Shown here: piece by piece, positions 9,375-16,895 of the stretch
How positions within the stretch are numbered: position 1 is the stretch's first letter
Layout of the letters: every line of letters begins with the position of its first letter
Source: Streptomyces werraensis
GTDB taxonomy: Bacteria; Actinomycetota; Actinomycetes; Streptomycetales; Streptomycetaceae
Reading direction: 5' to 3'
Length of the DNA stretch: 64,000 bases
NCBI GenBank assembly: GCA_014656175.1
Contig: BNBX01000003.1
Coordinates: 180,573 to 244,572 of the forward strand
Translations under genes and position numbers: made by a program
The notes under the pieces: generated by a model
Told to the model about the DNA's origin: nothing
Databases searched by the model: none
Seen by the model: only the letters and a program-made list of their open reading frames with translations

Positions 9375-10031
9375 TCACTCGGGCCGCAGCACCACCAGCG
9401 TCTCGCCCTCCGTGGAGCGCACCTCGTACCGCTCGATGTCGCCGGAGCGCATCGCGGAGCCGCCCGGGACGGTGTTGGGGCGGGCGTCGTGCCGGGGCAC
9501 GGCCCAGTTCGTCATGACGTTCTCGGAGCCGTCGCGGCCGATGCCCACCAGGACGCAGTCGCGCGGTCCCGCCGCGTCCTTCACCCGCAGCTCCACGCTG
9601 CTGCCCCAGTCGCGGTCCTCGACCTTCACCTCGGCCCACACCCCGGAACGCTCGTCGGTCGCCTCCACGGTCAGCGGGCGCGGCCCGTCGTCGCCCCGCG
9701 CCACCACCGTGACCGCCGGGGCGGAGACCGCCAGCACCACGGAGGCGGCCAGCGCCAGCAGCATCCGGCGCCGTCCGACGCGCCGCCGGGCGGACACCTG
9801 GGTGAGCAGGCGGTCCAGCATCCGCGGCGAGGGCTGTGCCGCCGGATGGACCGTGCGCGGGGTCGCGCTGCGGTAGAGCATCAACTGGCGTGTCGCGGGG
9901 CCGAACTCGGTCACCTGGACGGCGCAGCTGGGGCACTCCATGAGGTGGTCCTCGAAGCGGAACGCCTCCGCCTCGTCCAGCACGCCGAGCGCGTAGGCGC
10001 CGACGTCGCGATGCCTCTCCAGGGACCTCAT
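9375..10031 (-). CDS. Membrane-linked anti-sigma factor with zinc-binding HxxxCxxC domain
   Basis: This 218-residue protein starts with a ZAS/zf-HC2 anti-sigma domain: RFEDHLMECPSCAVQV holds the Hx3Cx2C motif. One hydrophobic helix follows at about residues 83-105 after the basic stretch RRRVGRRRMLL. The outer C-terminal domain of about 110 residues ends TLVVLRPE. It should bind and hold the ECF sigma factor encoded at 10862-11407. GAGGA precedes the ATG at a good distance. The cognate pair is separated by one unknown gene. The extracellular signal is unknown. Confidence 0.88.
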   Translation of the reverse strand: MRSLERHRDVGAYALGVLDEAEAFRFEDHLMECPSCAVQVTEFGPATRQLMLYRSATPRTVHPAAQPSPRMLDRLLTQVSARRRVGRRRMLLALAASVVLAVSAPAVTVVARGDDGPRPLTVEATDERSGVWAEVKVEDRDWGSSVELRVKDAAGPRDCVLVGIGRDGSENVMTNWAVPRHDARPNTVPGGSAMRSGDIERYEVRSTEGETLVVLRPE

Positions 10032-10118
10032 GCCGAATCCTCGTGCCTTTGGGTGCGGGTGGGGTTACTCCTTGCTCCCACCGGTACGCACCAGGCAGCC
10101 GAATGACTCAGCGGCGCA

Positions 10119-10142
10119 CCGAATCGTGACCTAAGGATTCGG
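10119..10142. promoter_or_regulatory. Perfect 7-bp inverted repeat upstream of the anti-sigma gene
   Basis: CCGAATC at 10119-10125 and GATTCGG at 10136-10142 are perfect inverted arms separated by 10 bases. They lie about 90-110 bases upstream of the anti-sigma start, just past the end of the next gene. A further CCGAATC overlaps 10034-10040 next to the anti-sigma ATG. It could be an operator or a weak hairpin after the upstream gene. No T tract follows. Confidence 0.35.
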
Positions 10143-10214
10143 AGACCTCGGGCCCGCGGATTGGTCGGATTTCCCGCGGACCTCGGAACGGGCCGGGACG
10201 GGCCTGGAAGAGCC

Positions 10215-10727
10215 CTAGAAGAGGTGGATGGCGAGGTGCCCGAGCGGCAGTCCGAGCTGCCACGCCGGCGTCCACACCTTCGGCCCCTCGTCCTCGCCGG
10301 CCGCCCCGCCGCCCGGCACCGCGTTCAGGTCCGGGGCGAGCAGCTCCGTCTCCCGCAGCCACCGCCAGGCCTCCACGGCCAGCTCCAGGTCCGGGCCCGG
10401 CGTGCCCCTGCCGGACGCGGCGGCGTCCGTCGCCAGGTCGTCCAGCCGCTCCTGCACCCACTCCTGCCAGGGCTGGTCGTAGGCGGTCAGCGACAGCCAG
10501 GTCTCCAGCTGGGTGATGACCCGGATGCCGGACAGTTCGCCGTCGGTGTCGGACAGGAAGACGGTCAGCGCCAGCGCGTCCCGGCCGGCCCGGAACTCCA
10601 CGGACGTCGGCGGCATGAGGTCGCCGGTGCGCAGCAGTTCGTCCGCGATGTACTCGGCGTAGAACCAGGCCATGGGGACGGCGCGTCCACCGTCGCCGTC
10701 CGTGCTCTCTCGACCTCTGTGCAGCAT
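10215..10727 (-). CDS. Conserved hypothetical protein between sigma and anti-sigma genes
   Basis: About 170 residues, acidic and soluble, with no signal peptide or membrane helix. Recognisable stretches are MAWFYAEYIADELL, ALALTVFLSDTDGELSGIR and WLSLTAYDQPWQEWVQERLDDL; I do not recognise the family. The frame is open to 10865, but GGAGGAGG followed by AGGAAGG precedes the ATG at 10727, so that start was chosen. A second ATG at 10673 (MAWFYAEY) is possible. Its position between an ECF sigma gene and its anti-sigma gene suggests an accessory part in that signalling path or a chance insertion. Confidence 0.75.
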   Translation of the reverse strand: MLHRGRESTDGDGGRAVPMAWFYAEYIADELLRTGDLMPPTSVEFRAGRDALALTVFLSDTDGELSGIRVITQLETWLSLTAYDQPWQEWVQERLDDLATDAAASGRGTPGPDLELAVEAWRWLRETELLAPDLNAVPGGGAAGEDEGPKVWTPAWQLGLPLGHLAIHLF

Positions 10728-10861
10728 CCCTTCCTGCCTCCTCCGGTGCGTGCGCGTCGCCCGGGCCCGGATCCCCGGTCCGCAACGCGGATGAGGACAG
10801 CCGATCCCCAACCGGGTTCCACGGCAAGGCGCTTTACGGAGGTTTGACCCGACGGCCGGTT

Positions 10862-11407
10862 TCACCGCATGTCGGAGGCGTAGCCCGGAAGCACCCGGCG
10901 CAGGGCGCGCAGCGCGTAGTACGCGCGGGACTTCACCGTACCGGGCGGGATTCCGAGGGCCGCCGCCGCTTCCGCCACACTCGCCCCCTGGAAGTACACG
11001 AGCACCAGGACCTCACGGTGCTCGGGAGTGAGAGTCTTCACAGCCTCACGGACGTCGAGCGTCGCGGCGGCCCGTTCCGCGTGGTCGGAGATCACCCGGG
11101 CGTTCTCCAGGACGGCGTCGCCGACCTCGGCCGGCCGCGCCTGCCGGGCGCGGCGCGCGTCGATGGCGAGCCGCCGTGCCACGGTCAGCAGCCAGGGGCG
11201 TACGGAGTCGAAGTTCTCGGCGCGCAGGGCCTCGGGGTGCTGCCAGGCGCGCACCAGCGTCTCCTGGACCAGGTCCTCCGCGCGCTGCCGGTCCCCGTCG
11301 CAGAGCCGGAGCAGCAGCGCGAAGAGGGGCCGGCCGTGCTCCCGCTGGAGTGCGGCGAGCTCGTGCTCGGCGGTGGTCCCGTTCGTGAGTGTCGTTCCGG
11401 CCGTCAT
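10862..11407 (-). CDS. ECF-type RNA polymerase sigma factor
   Basis: A 181-residue group 4 sigma factor. Region 2 spans about residues 25-90 (LCDGDRQRAEDLVQETLVRAW, then SVRPWLLTVARRLAIDARRAR). Region 4 spans about 120-170 (LTPEHREVLVLVYFQGASVA, EAAAALGIPPGTVKSRAYYA). It directs RNA polymerase to a small stress regulon and is probably held by the anti-sigma factor at 9375-10031. The ATG at 11407 gives a normal N-terminus. I cannot assign it to a named sigma factor. Confidence 0.92.
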   Translation of the reverse strand: MTAGTTLTNGTTAEHELAALQREHGRPLFALLLRLCDGDRQRAEDLVQETLVRAWQHPEALRAENFDSVRPWLLTVARRLAIDARRARQARPAEVGDAVLENARVISDHAERAAATLDVREAVKTLTPEHREVLVLVYFQGASVAEAAAALGIPPGTVKSRAYYALRALRRVLPGYASDMR

Positions 11408-11480
11408 GGCCGTATGGCAACGCACCCCGCCGCCGGGGGACAGGGCGCGCACAGGAGTGTGCGGCGGACGGTCGATCGCG

Positions 11481-11504
11481 TCGACGAACGGTTCGACGAA
11501 CGGT
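11481..11504. repeat. Two tandem copies of a 12-bp repeat upstream of the sigma gene
   Basis: TCGACGAACGGT occurs twice in direct tandem, 74-97 bases upstream of the sigma factor start and between it and the divergent CapA-like gene. On the minus strand the unit contains CGTCGA, like ECF -10 elements, and GAACGG lies upstream at a plausible -35 distance. An autoregulated ECF promoter is possible but unproven. Confidence 0.5.
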
Positions 11505-11618
11505 CGGGGCGGCCGTTCTCGCACGCCGGACGGCCTAAAGAGCGTGTCGGAGCGCCGCCCGCAGCGATGCGGCTTCTTACCTGTTCATCCATAAATACGA
11601 CCACAGCGGGGTGATGTG

Positions 11619-12782
11619 ATGATCGCACGCAGCAGACAGCTGGCCCTCGTCCTGACGGCCGTCCTCGCCGCGGGCGCGGCCTGCCAGGCCCGCGACCACA
11701 CACCGCCGGCCCAGGGGCGTCCGGCCCCCTCGGCGACGGCCCACCGCGGCTTCACCCTGGTGGCGTCGGGGGACGTTCTGCCCCACACGTCCGTCATCGA
11801 ACAGGCCGCGTTTGACGCCGGGGGCGAGGGGTACGACTTCCGGCCGATGCTCTCCGGCATCCGCTCCGTCGTCGCCGCCGCGGACCTGGCCCTGTGCCAC
11901 ATGGAGACCGTCTACGGCGCCGACGGCGACTACAGCGGCTACCCGCTCTTCAGGTCGCCGCCCGAGGTGGCCGCCGCTCTCGCCGCCACCGGCTACGACG
12001 GCTGCTCCACCGCGTCCAACCACACCCTGGACGACGGCGAGGAGGGAATCCGCCGCACCCTCGACGCCTTCGACCGGGCGGGTCTGCGCCACGCCGGCTC
12101 GGCCCGATCCGCACAGGAGGCCGCCGCACCCACCCTGCTGGACGCGGGCGGCGCCCGGGTCGCGCACCTCGCCTACACCTTCGACACCAACGGGATCCCG
12201 CTGCCGCAGGACCGGCCCTGGGCGGTGAACCTGATCGACGAGCGGCGGATCGTCGCCGACGCCCGCGCCGCCCGCGAGGCCGGGGCCGACGTCGTGGTGG
12301 TCTCCCTGCACTGGGGCACCGAGTGGCAGGACGCGCCCGACGACCTCCAGCTCTCCCTCGCCCGCTCCCTCACCGCATCGAAGAGCGGCGACCGCCCGGA
12401 CGTCGACCTGATCCTCGGCACCCACGCCCATGTCCCGCAGGCGTACGAGAAGGTCAACGGCACCTGGGTGGTCTACGGCATGGGCGACCAGATCGCCGGC
12501 GAGATGACCGGCCAGGAGGGGGTGAACGACCCGCGCGGCAACCAGTCCACCGTCGGCCGCTTCACGTTCTCCCCGCCGTCCCGCCCCGGCGGCCGCTGGG
12601 AGGTCACCCGCGCCGAGTTCGTGCCCCAGCTGTACGACGTCGACGCCGGCCGGGTCGTCGACGTCAACGAGGCCCTCGCCCGGGGCGCCGAACTGCACGG
12701 CGTCCGCGACCGCATCCGTGACGTGGTGTTCAGCAGGGGCGCGGCGAAGGACGGGCTCGTGATGGCGGGCGGGGAGGGCTGA
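11619..12782 (+). CDS. CapA-family secreted lipoprotein (poly-gamma-glutamate synthesis type)
   Basis: About 387 residues. It has a basic start, a hydrophobic signal (LALVLTAVLAAGAAC) and a cysteine in a slightly atypical lipobox, so it is probably a lipoprotein. The body is the CapA metallophosphatase-like domain: VASGDVLPHTSV, LALCHMETVYG, TASNHTLDDGEEG, VSLHWGTEW and LGTHAHVPQAYE. Bacillus CapA takes part in poly-gamma-glutamate capsule assembly; the Streptomyces proteins have no proven role. A GTG at 11616 lies directly before the ATG at 11619; the latter is better spaced from GGGG at 11608-11611. It is divergent from the sigma factor gene and may be a target of it. Confidence 0.85.
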   Translation: MIARSRQLALVLTAVLAAGAACQARDHTPPAQGRPAPSATAHRGFTLVASGDVLPHTSVIEQAAFDAGGEGYDFRPMLSGIRSVVAAADLALCHMETVYGADGDYSGYPLFRSPPEVAAALAATGYDGCSTASNHTLDDGEEGIRRTLDAFDRAGLRHAGSARSAQEAAAPTLLDAGGARVAHLAYTFDTNGIPLPQDRPWAVNLIDERRIVADARAAREAGADVVVVSLHWGTEWQDAPDDLQLSLARSLTASKSGDRPDVDLILGTHAHVPQAYEKVNGTWVVYGMGDQIAGEMTGQEGVNDPRGNQSTVGRFTFSPPSRPGGRWEVTRAEFVPQLYDVDAGRVVDVNEALARGAELHGVRDRIRDVVFSRGAAKDGLVMAGGEG

Positions 12783-12911
12783 CGCGCCCCCCAGGACCCC
12801 GCCCGCCGCCCAGGCGGACAGCACCACCAGGCCGGGTGGCCGCCCGTCCGGTCCGGGGGTCCCGGCCATGCCGGCTCCTTGCCCGGTGAGGTCGGCCGGC
12901 GCAGAGAGGCG

Positions 12912-13580
12912 TCAGGGGTCCGGAGCGCCCGCCCGGGGCAGTGCGAGGATCGCCGCGGTGGTGCCCGCCGCCGCGACGGCGGGCCCGAGCCGGGCGTCGA
13001 CCGCCATCGCCCCCGACGCCGTCAGGGCGCCCAGGAACAGCATCACCACCGCACCCACACGGACGGCCGCGTGCCGGGAGCTGCCGTCGGCGGCGTCCTG
13101 CGCCAGGCTGGTCAGCGTGCCCGTGACGAACGTCGTGGTGACCCCGGAGCCTCCCGCCGCCCGCTTGGCGGCCGCGGTCTGGCTGCCCATCGCCGCCGCG
13201 GACGCGGCCAGCGACACCAGCCGCAGCGCCGGGCCGGGAGCGGGATCCACGGACTTCAGAACCAGCACGGTGAGGTCGAGCACGACGACGGCCACGAGGA
13301 CCCCCCGGATCGCGCCCCACCGCGGCCCCGGCCCCCTTGGCGCCGCCCGGGACGCCGCGTACACCGCGACCAGGAACGCCGCGAGCGCGGTGGCCGCCCC
13401 CGCGACCAGGGCCCCGTACCCCGGCCGGCCGGTCAGCCCCGACAGCACGAGGCTGCCGGTCATGTTGGCGGTGAACACGCCCCCCAGCTCGACGAACGCG
13501 AAGGCGTCACCCGCTCCGGCCGCGTACGACAGCAACGCGGCCGTGACCGCGAGGCGCGTCGCCGACGGCGCCGTCCGCAT
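12912..13580 (-). CDS. YoaK/DUF1275 family membrane protein
   Basis: A 222-residue integral membrane protein with about six helices and the family signature at its start (LLSYAAGAGDAFAFVELGGVFTANMTGS). A second conserved stretch is GSQTAAAKRAAGGSGVTTTFVTGTL. The family function is unknown; transport has been suggested because of the fold. ATG at 13580. It is convergent with the CapA-like gene; the 129 bases between hold no obvious terminator. Confidence 0.88.
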   Translation of the reverse strand: MRTAPSATRLAVTAALLSYAAGAGDAFAFVELGGVFTANMTGSLVLSGLTGRPGYGALVAGAATALAAFLVAVYAASRAAPRGPGPRWGAIRGVLVAVVVLDLTVLVLKSVDPAPGPALRLVSLAASAAAMGSQTAAAKRAAGGSGVTTTFVTGTLTSLAQDAADGSSRHAAVRVGAVVMLFLGALTASGAMAVDARLGPAVAAAGTTAAILALPRAGAPDP

Positions 13581-13797
13581 CGGTCAGGCGGTGCCGGCCG
13601 GGTGAACCGGGTCCGGGAGGAAAGGGCGGTGGCGCGGGGAGAGTTCACGGGCGGCGAGCGCGGGGGCACGTCCAGCGGCCCGTCCGGGCGACGTCGCGGA
13701 CATCTCCACCACCCTTTCGCGCGAGTTCCCACCATGGTGGTCATACGTCGTCGAAGGGTGCATCTCGAACGGCCGGCGGGCCGGACCGGGAGCGGGG
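13581..13797. other. Intergenic region with a 12-bp palindrome
   Basis: No gene is visible between the DUF1275 start and the marR stop. The only structure is CCACCATGGTGG at 13729-13740, a perfect palindrome about 150 bases upstream of the DUF1275 gene. It may be an operator for that gene, but no second copy was seen nearby. Confidence 0.4.
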
Positions 13798-14271
13798 TCA
13801 GTCGTCGTCGACGTGGTCCAGCGCCTCGAGCAGCTCGCCCAGGACGCGCAGACAGGCCGTCACCTCGGCGTCCGTCAGCCCGCCGCCGGTCTCCCGCAGC
13901 AGCGCGTGCTCCCGGCGCAACACCTCGCCGATCGCCGCCGCGCCCTTCTCCGTCGGGCGGATGAGCGACGACCGCCGGTGGGCCGGGTTCGGGATGCTCT
14001 CCACCAGCCCCTGGTCCGCCGCCTCGTTCACCATGCGCTGCACGAACTGCCGGCTGATCGCCTGCGCCCGGCCCATCTGGGGCACCGTCATCGGCCCGTT
14101 GCGGTGCAGCAGCGTCAGCACGGCACGTACGCCCAGGGACAGTCCACCGTCCGTCAGGCCGCGTTCGACGCTGCGCTGGGCGCGCCGGTACAGGGGGCCG
14201 ACCAGGTCGTACACCTCGGTGAGGCGTCGGCCGAGCTCGTCAGGCGGGAGGGGTGTCTCGTCGTCCGTCAC
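13798..14271 (-). CDS. MarR family transcriptional regulator
   Basis: A 157-residue winged-helix repressor. The recognition region includes GPMTVPQMGRAQAISRQFVQ followed by the wing ESIPNPAHRRSSLIRPTEKG; helices at both ends form the dimer. GTG at 14271 is the only sensible start in frame. It is divergent from the alpha/beta hydrolase at 14329, and two TGACA-N7-TGTCA boxes fill the 57-base gap. It very likely represses both genes and is released by a small molecule, perhaps a substrate of the hydrolase. Confidence 0.93.
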   Translation of the reverse strand: MTDDETPLPPDELGRRLTEVYDLVGPLYRRAQRSVERGLTDGGLSLGVRAVLTLLHRNGPMTVPQMGRAQAISRQFVQRMVNEAADQGLVESIPNPAHRRSSLIRPTEKGAAAIGEVLRREHALLRETGGGLTDAEVTACLRVLGELLEALDHVDDD

Positions 14272-14281
14272 CCGTCCATCA

Positions 14282-14298
14282 TGACATCCCGGTTGTCA
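14282..14298. promoter_or_regulatory. MarR-type operator, box 1
   Basis: TGACATCCCGGTTGTCA is TGACA-N7-TGTCA with perfect 5-base arms. It starts 10 bases upstream of the marR GTG. The centre of box 2 is 31 bases away, three helical turns, so two MarR dimers could bind the same face of DNA. Confidence 0.7.
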
Positions 14299-14312
14299 AA
14301 GCGGGCTCAACA

Positions 14313-14329
14313 TGACACCTTGGTTGTCA
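14313..14329. promoter_or_regulatory. MarR-type operator, box 2, overlapping the hydrolase start
   Basis: TGACACCTTGGTTGTCA is the second TGACA-N7-TGTCA copy. Its arms extend to CATGACA and TGTCATG, and its last base is the A of the hydrolase ATG. Because the box ends on the start codon and there is no ribosome-binding site, the hydrolase mRNA may be leaderless or nearly so, and bound repressor would block the transcription start directly. Confidence 0.7.
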
Positions 14330-15144
14330 TGACTGGTGCTTCGGACCTCCGCTCCTTCCCGTCCGCCGACGGCGACCTCGCCTACCGCGACACCGGCTCC
14401 GGCGACCTCGTCGTCCTGCTCCACTCCGGCTTCGTCGACCACCGGATCTGGGACGACCACGTCCCCGCCCTCGCCGAGCGGTACCGCGTGATCGCCCCCG
14501 ATACGCGCGGCCACGGCTTCTCCGCCAACGCCACCGCGCCGTTCCGCTGGGCCGACGACCTGGCCGCGCTGCTGCGCCACCTCGACGCCGGACCCGCCGT
14601 CCTCGTGGGGCTCTCCATGGGCGGGGTGATCGCCACCGACACCCTGCTCGAACATCCCGCGCTGGTCCGCGCGGTGGTCACCGCCGGAGCCGCGACCGGC
14701 GACTTCCGCCACACCGACCCCTGGCACCGCGAGCTCCAGGAGACGCTCGCCGGGGCGCTGGCGGCCGGGGACGTGACCACCTGGCTCGACGCCTTCCTGC
14801 GGCTCGTGCCCGGCCCCGACCGCTCGGCCGACGACATCGACCCGGAGATCCTGCGCCGCGTGCGCGAGATGGCCCTGCACACGCTGTCCAAGCACAGCCC
14901 CGACGAGAAGGACTGGCTGGTGCGCGTGACCGGCTCCTTCGACCGGGTCGGCGAGATCCGCGTCCCGCTGCTCGCCGTCAACGGGTCCCTGGAGCCGGAC
15001 GAACTGCACGCCGCCGCCGAGCGGCTGGCCGGCGCCGTCCCCGGCGGCCGGACGGCGACCGTCGACGGCACCGGCCACTACTCCGCGCTGGAGCGCCCCG
15101 ACGCGTTCACCCGCGTCCTGCTCGACTTCCTGGAGACCCTCTGA
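14329..15144 (+). CDS. Alpha/beta hydrolase
   Basis: A 271-residue alpha/beta-hydrolase fold enzyme. Nucleophile elbow GLSMGGV (Ser), oxyanion region LLHSGFVDHRIWDDH, acid in AVNGSLEPDELH and the final histidine in DGTGHYSALERP. It could be an esterase, lactonase or C-C hydrolase; the substrate cannot be read from sequence. It is divergent from a MarR gene, and operator box 2 ends on its start codon, pointing to substrate-linked induction. Its 3' end touches a decayed transposase. Confidence 0.9.
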   Translation: MTGASDLRSFPSADGDLAYRDTGSGDLVVLLHSGFVDHRIWDDHVPALAERYRVIAPDTRGHGFSANATAPFRWADDLAALLRHLDAGPAVLVGLSMGGVIATDTLLEHPALVRAVVTAGAATGDFRHTDPWHRELQETLAGALAAGDVTTWLDAFLRLVPGPDRSADDIDPEILRRVREMALHTLSKHSPDEKDWLVRVTGSFDRVGEIRVPLLAVNGSLEPDELHAAAERLAGAVPGGRTATVDGTGHYSALERPDAFTRVLLDFLETL

Positions 15145-15159
15145 TATTCCAGCCCGGTT

Positions 15160-15790
15160 TCGCGATCCATGCAGCAGGCCCGTCGGCGGACCGTCTCCGG
15201 CAGTGGCTGTGCAGGGCTGTTGTCCGGTGGCGTCTTGCCAGGGGACCAGTGCAGCAGCCTGGCCGCTGACAGCTCCGGCGGGCCGAAAGCGGCGGCGAAC
15301 AGGTGACGTATCTCCGGGACGGTCAAGGGCATCGGATCCGGGCTGTGCGCGGGGAAGCGAGGATCCTCGAGCCGGTTGGGGGCCCGGCTGGCTGCGACGG
15401 CGGTCGAGAAGGCCGGAGCGAGCATGGCGAGCGTGATGTGCCGGTGCCATGAGGTCCAGAGTCCGACCAGCTGGTGGTCGAGTCCGACCTGCTCCTTGGC
15501 GGCCTGGAAGCACTCCTCGACGCTCCAGCGGATGCCGGCGACTCGTACCAGCTCCGCAAGGGTGACCGCGGTGGGCGACCAGAACAGCCAGACAGCCGGA
15601 TCACCGGTGGTGCGGTTGCGGCGAACCAGCAGGTGGCGCTGTTCGTCGATGCCGATGTGGATCCATGCTCAGTCGTAGTGGCGCGGACCCTTCACGCCGC
15701 TGCCCGCGCCCTGTCGCTGCCAGGCGGGCGGGCAGGCAGCCCGCGACGGTGTCCGCGCGGACAGGGGTGCGGCCTGTCCACACACCAACC
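15160..15790 (-). pseudogene. Decayed IS701-like transposase, C-terminal part
   Basis: Reading the minus strand gives family stretches in three pieces. VRADTVAGCLPAR is in one frame. AWQRQGAGSGVKGPRHYD follows in another, then a TGA stop where family members have Trp, then AWIHIGIDEQRHLLVRR and VAGIRWSVEECFQAAKEQVG up to HWS near 15245. The last part, LARRHRTTALHSHCRRR, is in a third frame. So there are two frameshifts and one nonsense change, and the N-terminal half is missing. The middle frame runs on into the hydrolase 3' end before meeting a stop at 15078. No terminal inverted repeats or target duplication were found. It cannot make an active transposase. Confidence 0.8.
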
Positions 15791-16100
15791 GATGATCACG
15801 CGGTGGCTGTACCCGTTCCCAGCCGGGTCCGCCAGAAGAACGCGAAACCAGACTGGAGTGCTGAGCATCAAGTGGCTGAATCGCAGGTGCGTGTGCGAAT
15901 CATGATCCCTGTCGTCTGCATCGCGGCTGATCAGTTGAGCAAGAATGCCGTGAGCAACGCAGTCCTGCGACCACCACCACGACAAGGAGTGCGCCACGGT
16001 GTTCGCCGGCGTCAACCTTTCGGTCCTCGTGCTGCGCCGGGACAGGGTGCGGTTCACAGCCCCGCTCTGTAGCAGCGGACTGCCGCCTGAGCCGGTCCGG
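15791..16100. other. Intergenic region of unclear origin
   Basis: This stretch lies between the transposase remnant and the AraC gene. An AAGGAG near 15985 precedes a GTG at 15999 in an open frame (MFAGVNLSVLVLRRDRV) that runs into the antisense of the AraC gene; I do not trust it as a gene. The base composition is visibly lower in GC than the flanks. It may be the rest of a degraded insertion. Confidence 0.4.
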
Positions 16101-16841
16101 TCATCGCGAGTGCGCCCCCGGCGTATGACCGAACGCCCGGCGGAACACATCGATGAAGGCGCTGGTGGAGGACCACCCGCACTGGTTCGCGACCTTGGTC
16201 ACCGGTGTCTGCTCGGCCAGCAGAACCAGTGCGTGGTGGAGCCGCAGCTGGGTGCGCCACTGAGGGAACGTCATGCCGAGGTCCTTGTTGAACAGCCGGG
16301 AGAGCGTGCGATCGCTCGCTCCGACCTCCCGCCCCAGCTCGGCGAGTGTGCGGCTGTCCGACGGGTCCGCCCTCAGAAGGTCGCACACCCTCCGCAGCAC
16401 GGCATTGCTCGGGGTGGGCAGGTGCATGGGTTGCTGCACCGAGATTCGTAGCTGGTCGAGCAGTACCGCATGCAGCCGCAACCGCTCCGGGCTGTCGTCG
16501 TCCTCGGTGAGGGTATAAGCGATGATCAACTCCCGTAGCAGAGGGCTTACGGAGAGTACGGTAGGCGTATCCAGCCGCAGCGGGTTCTCCCGCGCGGGGA
16601 GCCCTACGAGGTGCAGCTCCAGATCGCCGTGTGCCTGGTGGGCATGGACGGTATCGGCGGGGACCCAGATGGCGCGAGTTGCCGGAGCGACCCAGGAACC
16701 GGCGCTCGTGGTCACGGACAGCACACCGCGGCCCGCATAGACGATCTGGTGGTCGTCGTGCCGGTGCGCTTCGATCTCCGCTCCGGACGCCAGTCGCTGT
16801 GTTCGGGTAGGAGCTACGGGCGTGTGGCGGACTTCCGTCAT
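16101..16841 (-). CDS. AraC family transcriptional regulator with cupin sensor domain
   Basis: About 246 residues. The N-terminal half is a cupin-like AraC sensor (SGAEIEAHRHDDHQIVYAGRG), and the C-terminal half has two helix-turn-helix units (LAELGREVGASDRTLSRLF and VTKVANQCGWSSTSAFIDVF, then FRRAFGHTPG). An ATG at 16841 gives the family N-terminus; another at 16886 is possible. It is divergent from the MFS gene that starts 55 bases away and probably controls it, as in other AraC-exporter pairs. Codon use is less GC-biased than in the neighbours, in keeping with the flanking transposase remnants. Confidence 0.9.
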   Translation of the reverse strand: MTEVRHTPVAPTRTQRLASGAEIEAHRHDDHQIVYAGRGVLSVTTSAGSWVAPATRAIWVPADTVHAHQAHGDLELHLVGLPARENPLRLDTPTVLSVSPLLRELIIAYTLTEDDDSPERLRLHAVLLDQLRISVQQPMHLPTPSNAVLRRVCDLLRADPSDSRTLAELGREVGASDRTLSRLFNKDLGMTFPQWRTQLRLHHALVLLAEQTPVTKVANQCGWSSTSAFIDVFRRAFGHTPGAHSR

Positions 16842-16895
16842 GGTCTGGCAGCTTATCGGAAGCGCGACACAACGGGCACCGCTCACGATAAGGAG

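Noticed and set aside
15999..16451. Open frame starting at GTG 15999 with AAGGAG nearby
   Set aside because: It runs into the antisense of the AraC gene and has no recognisable domain.
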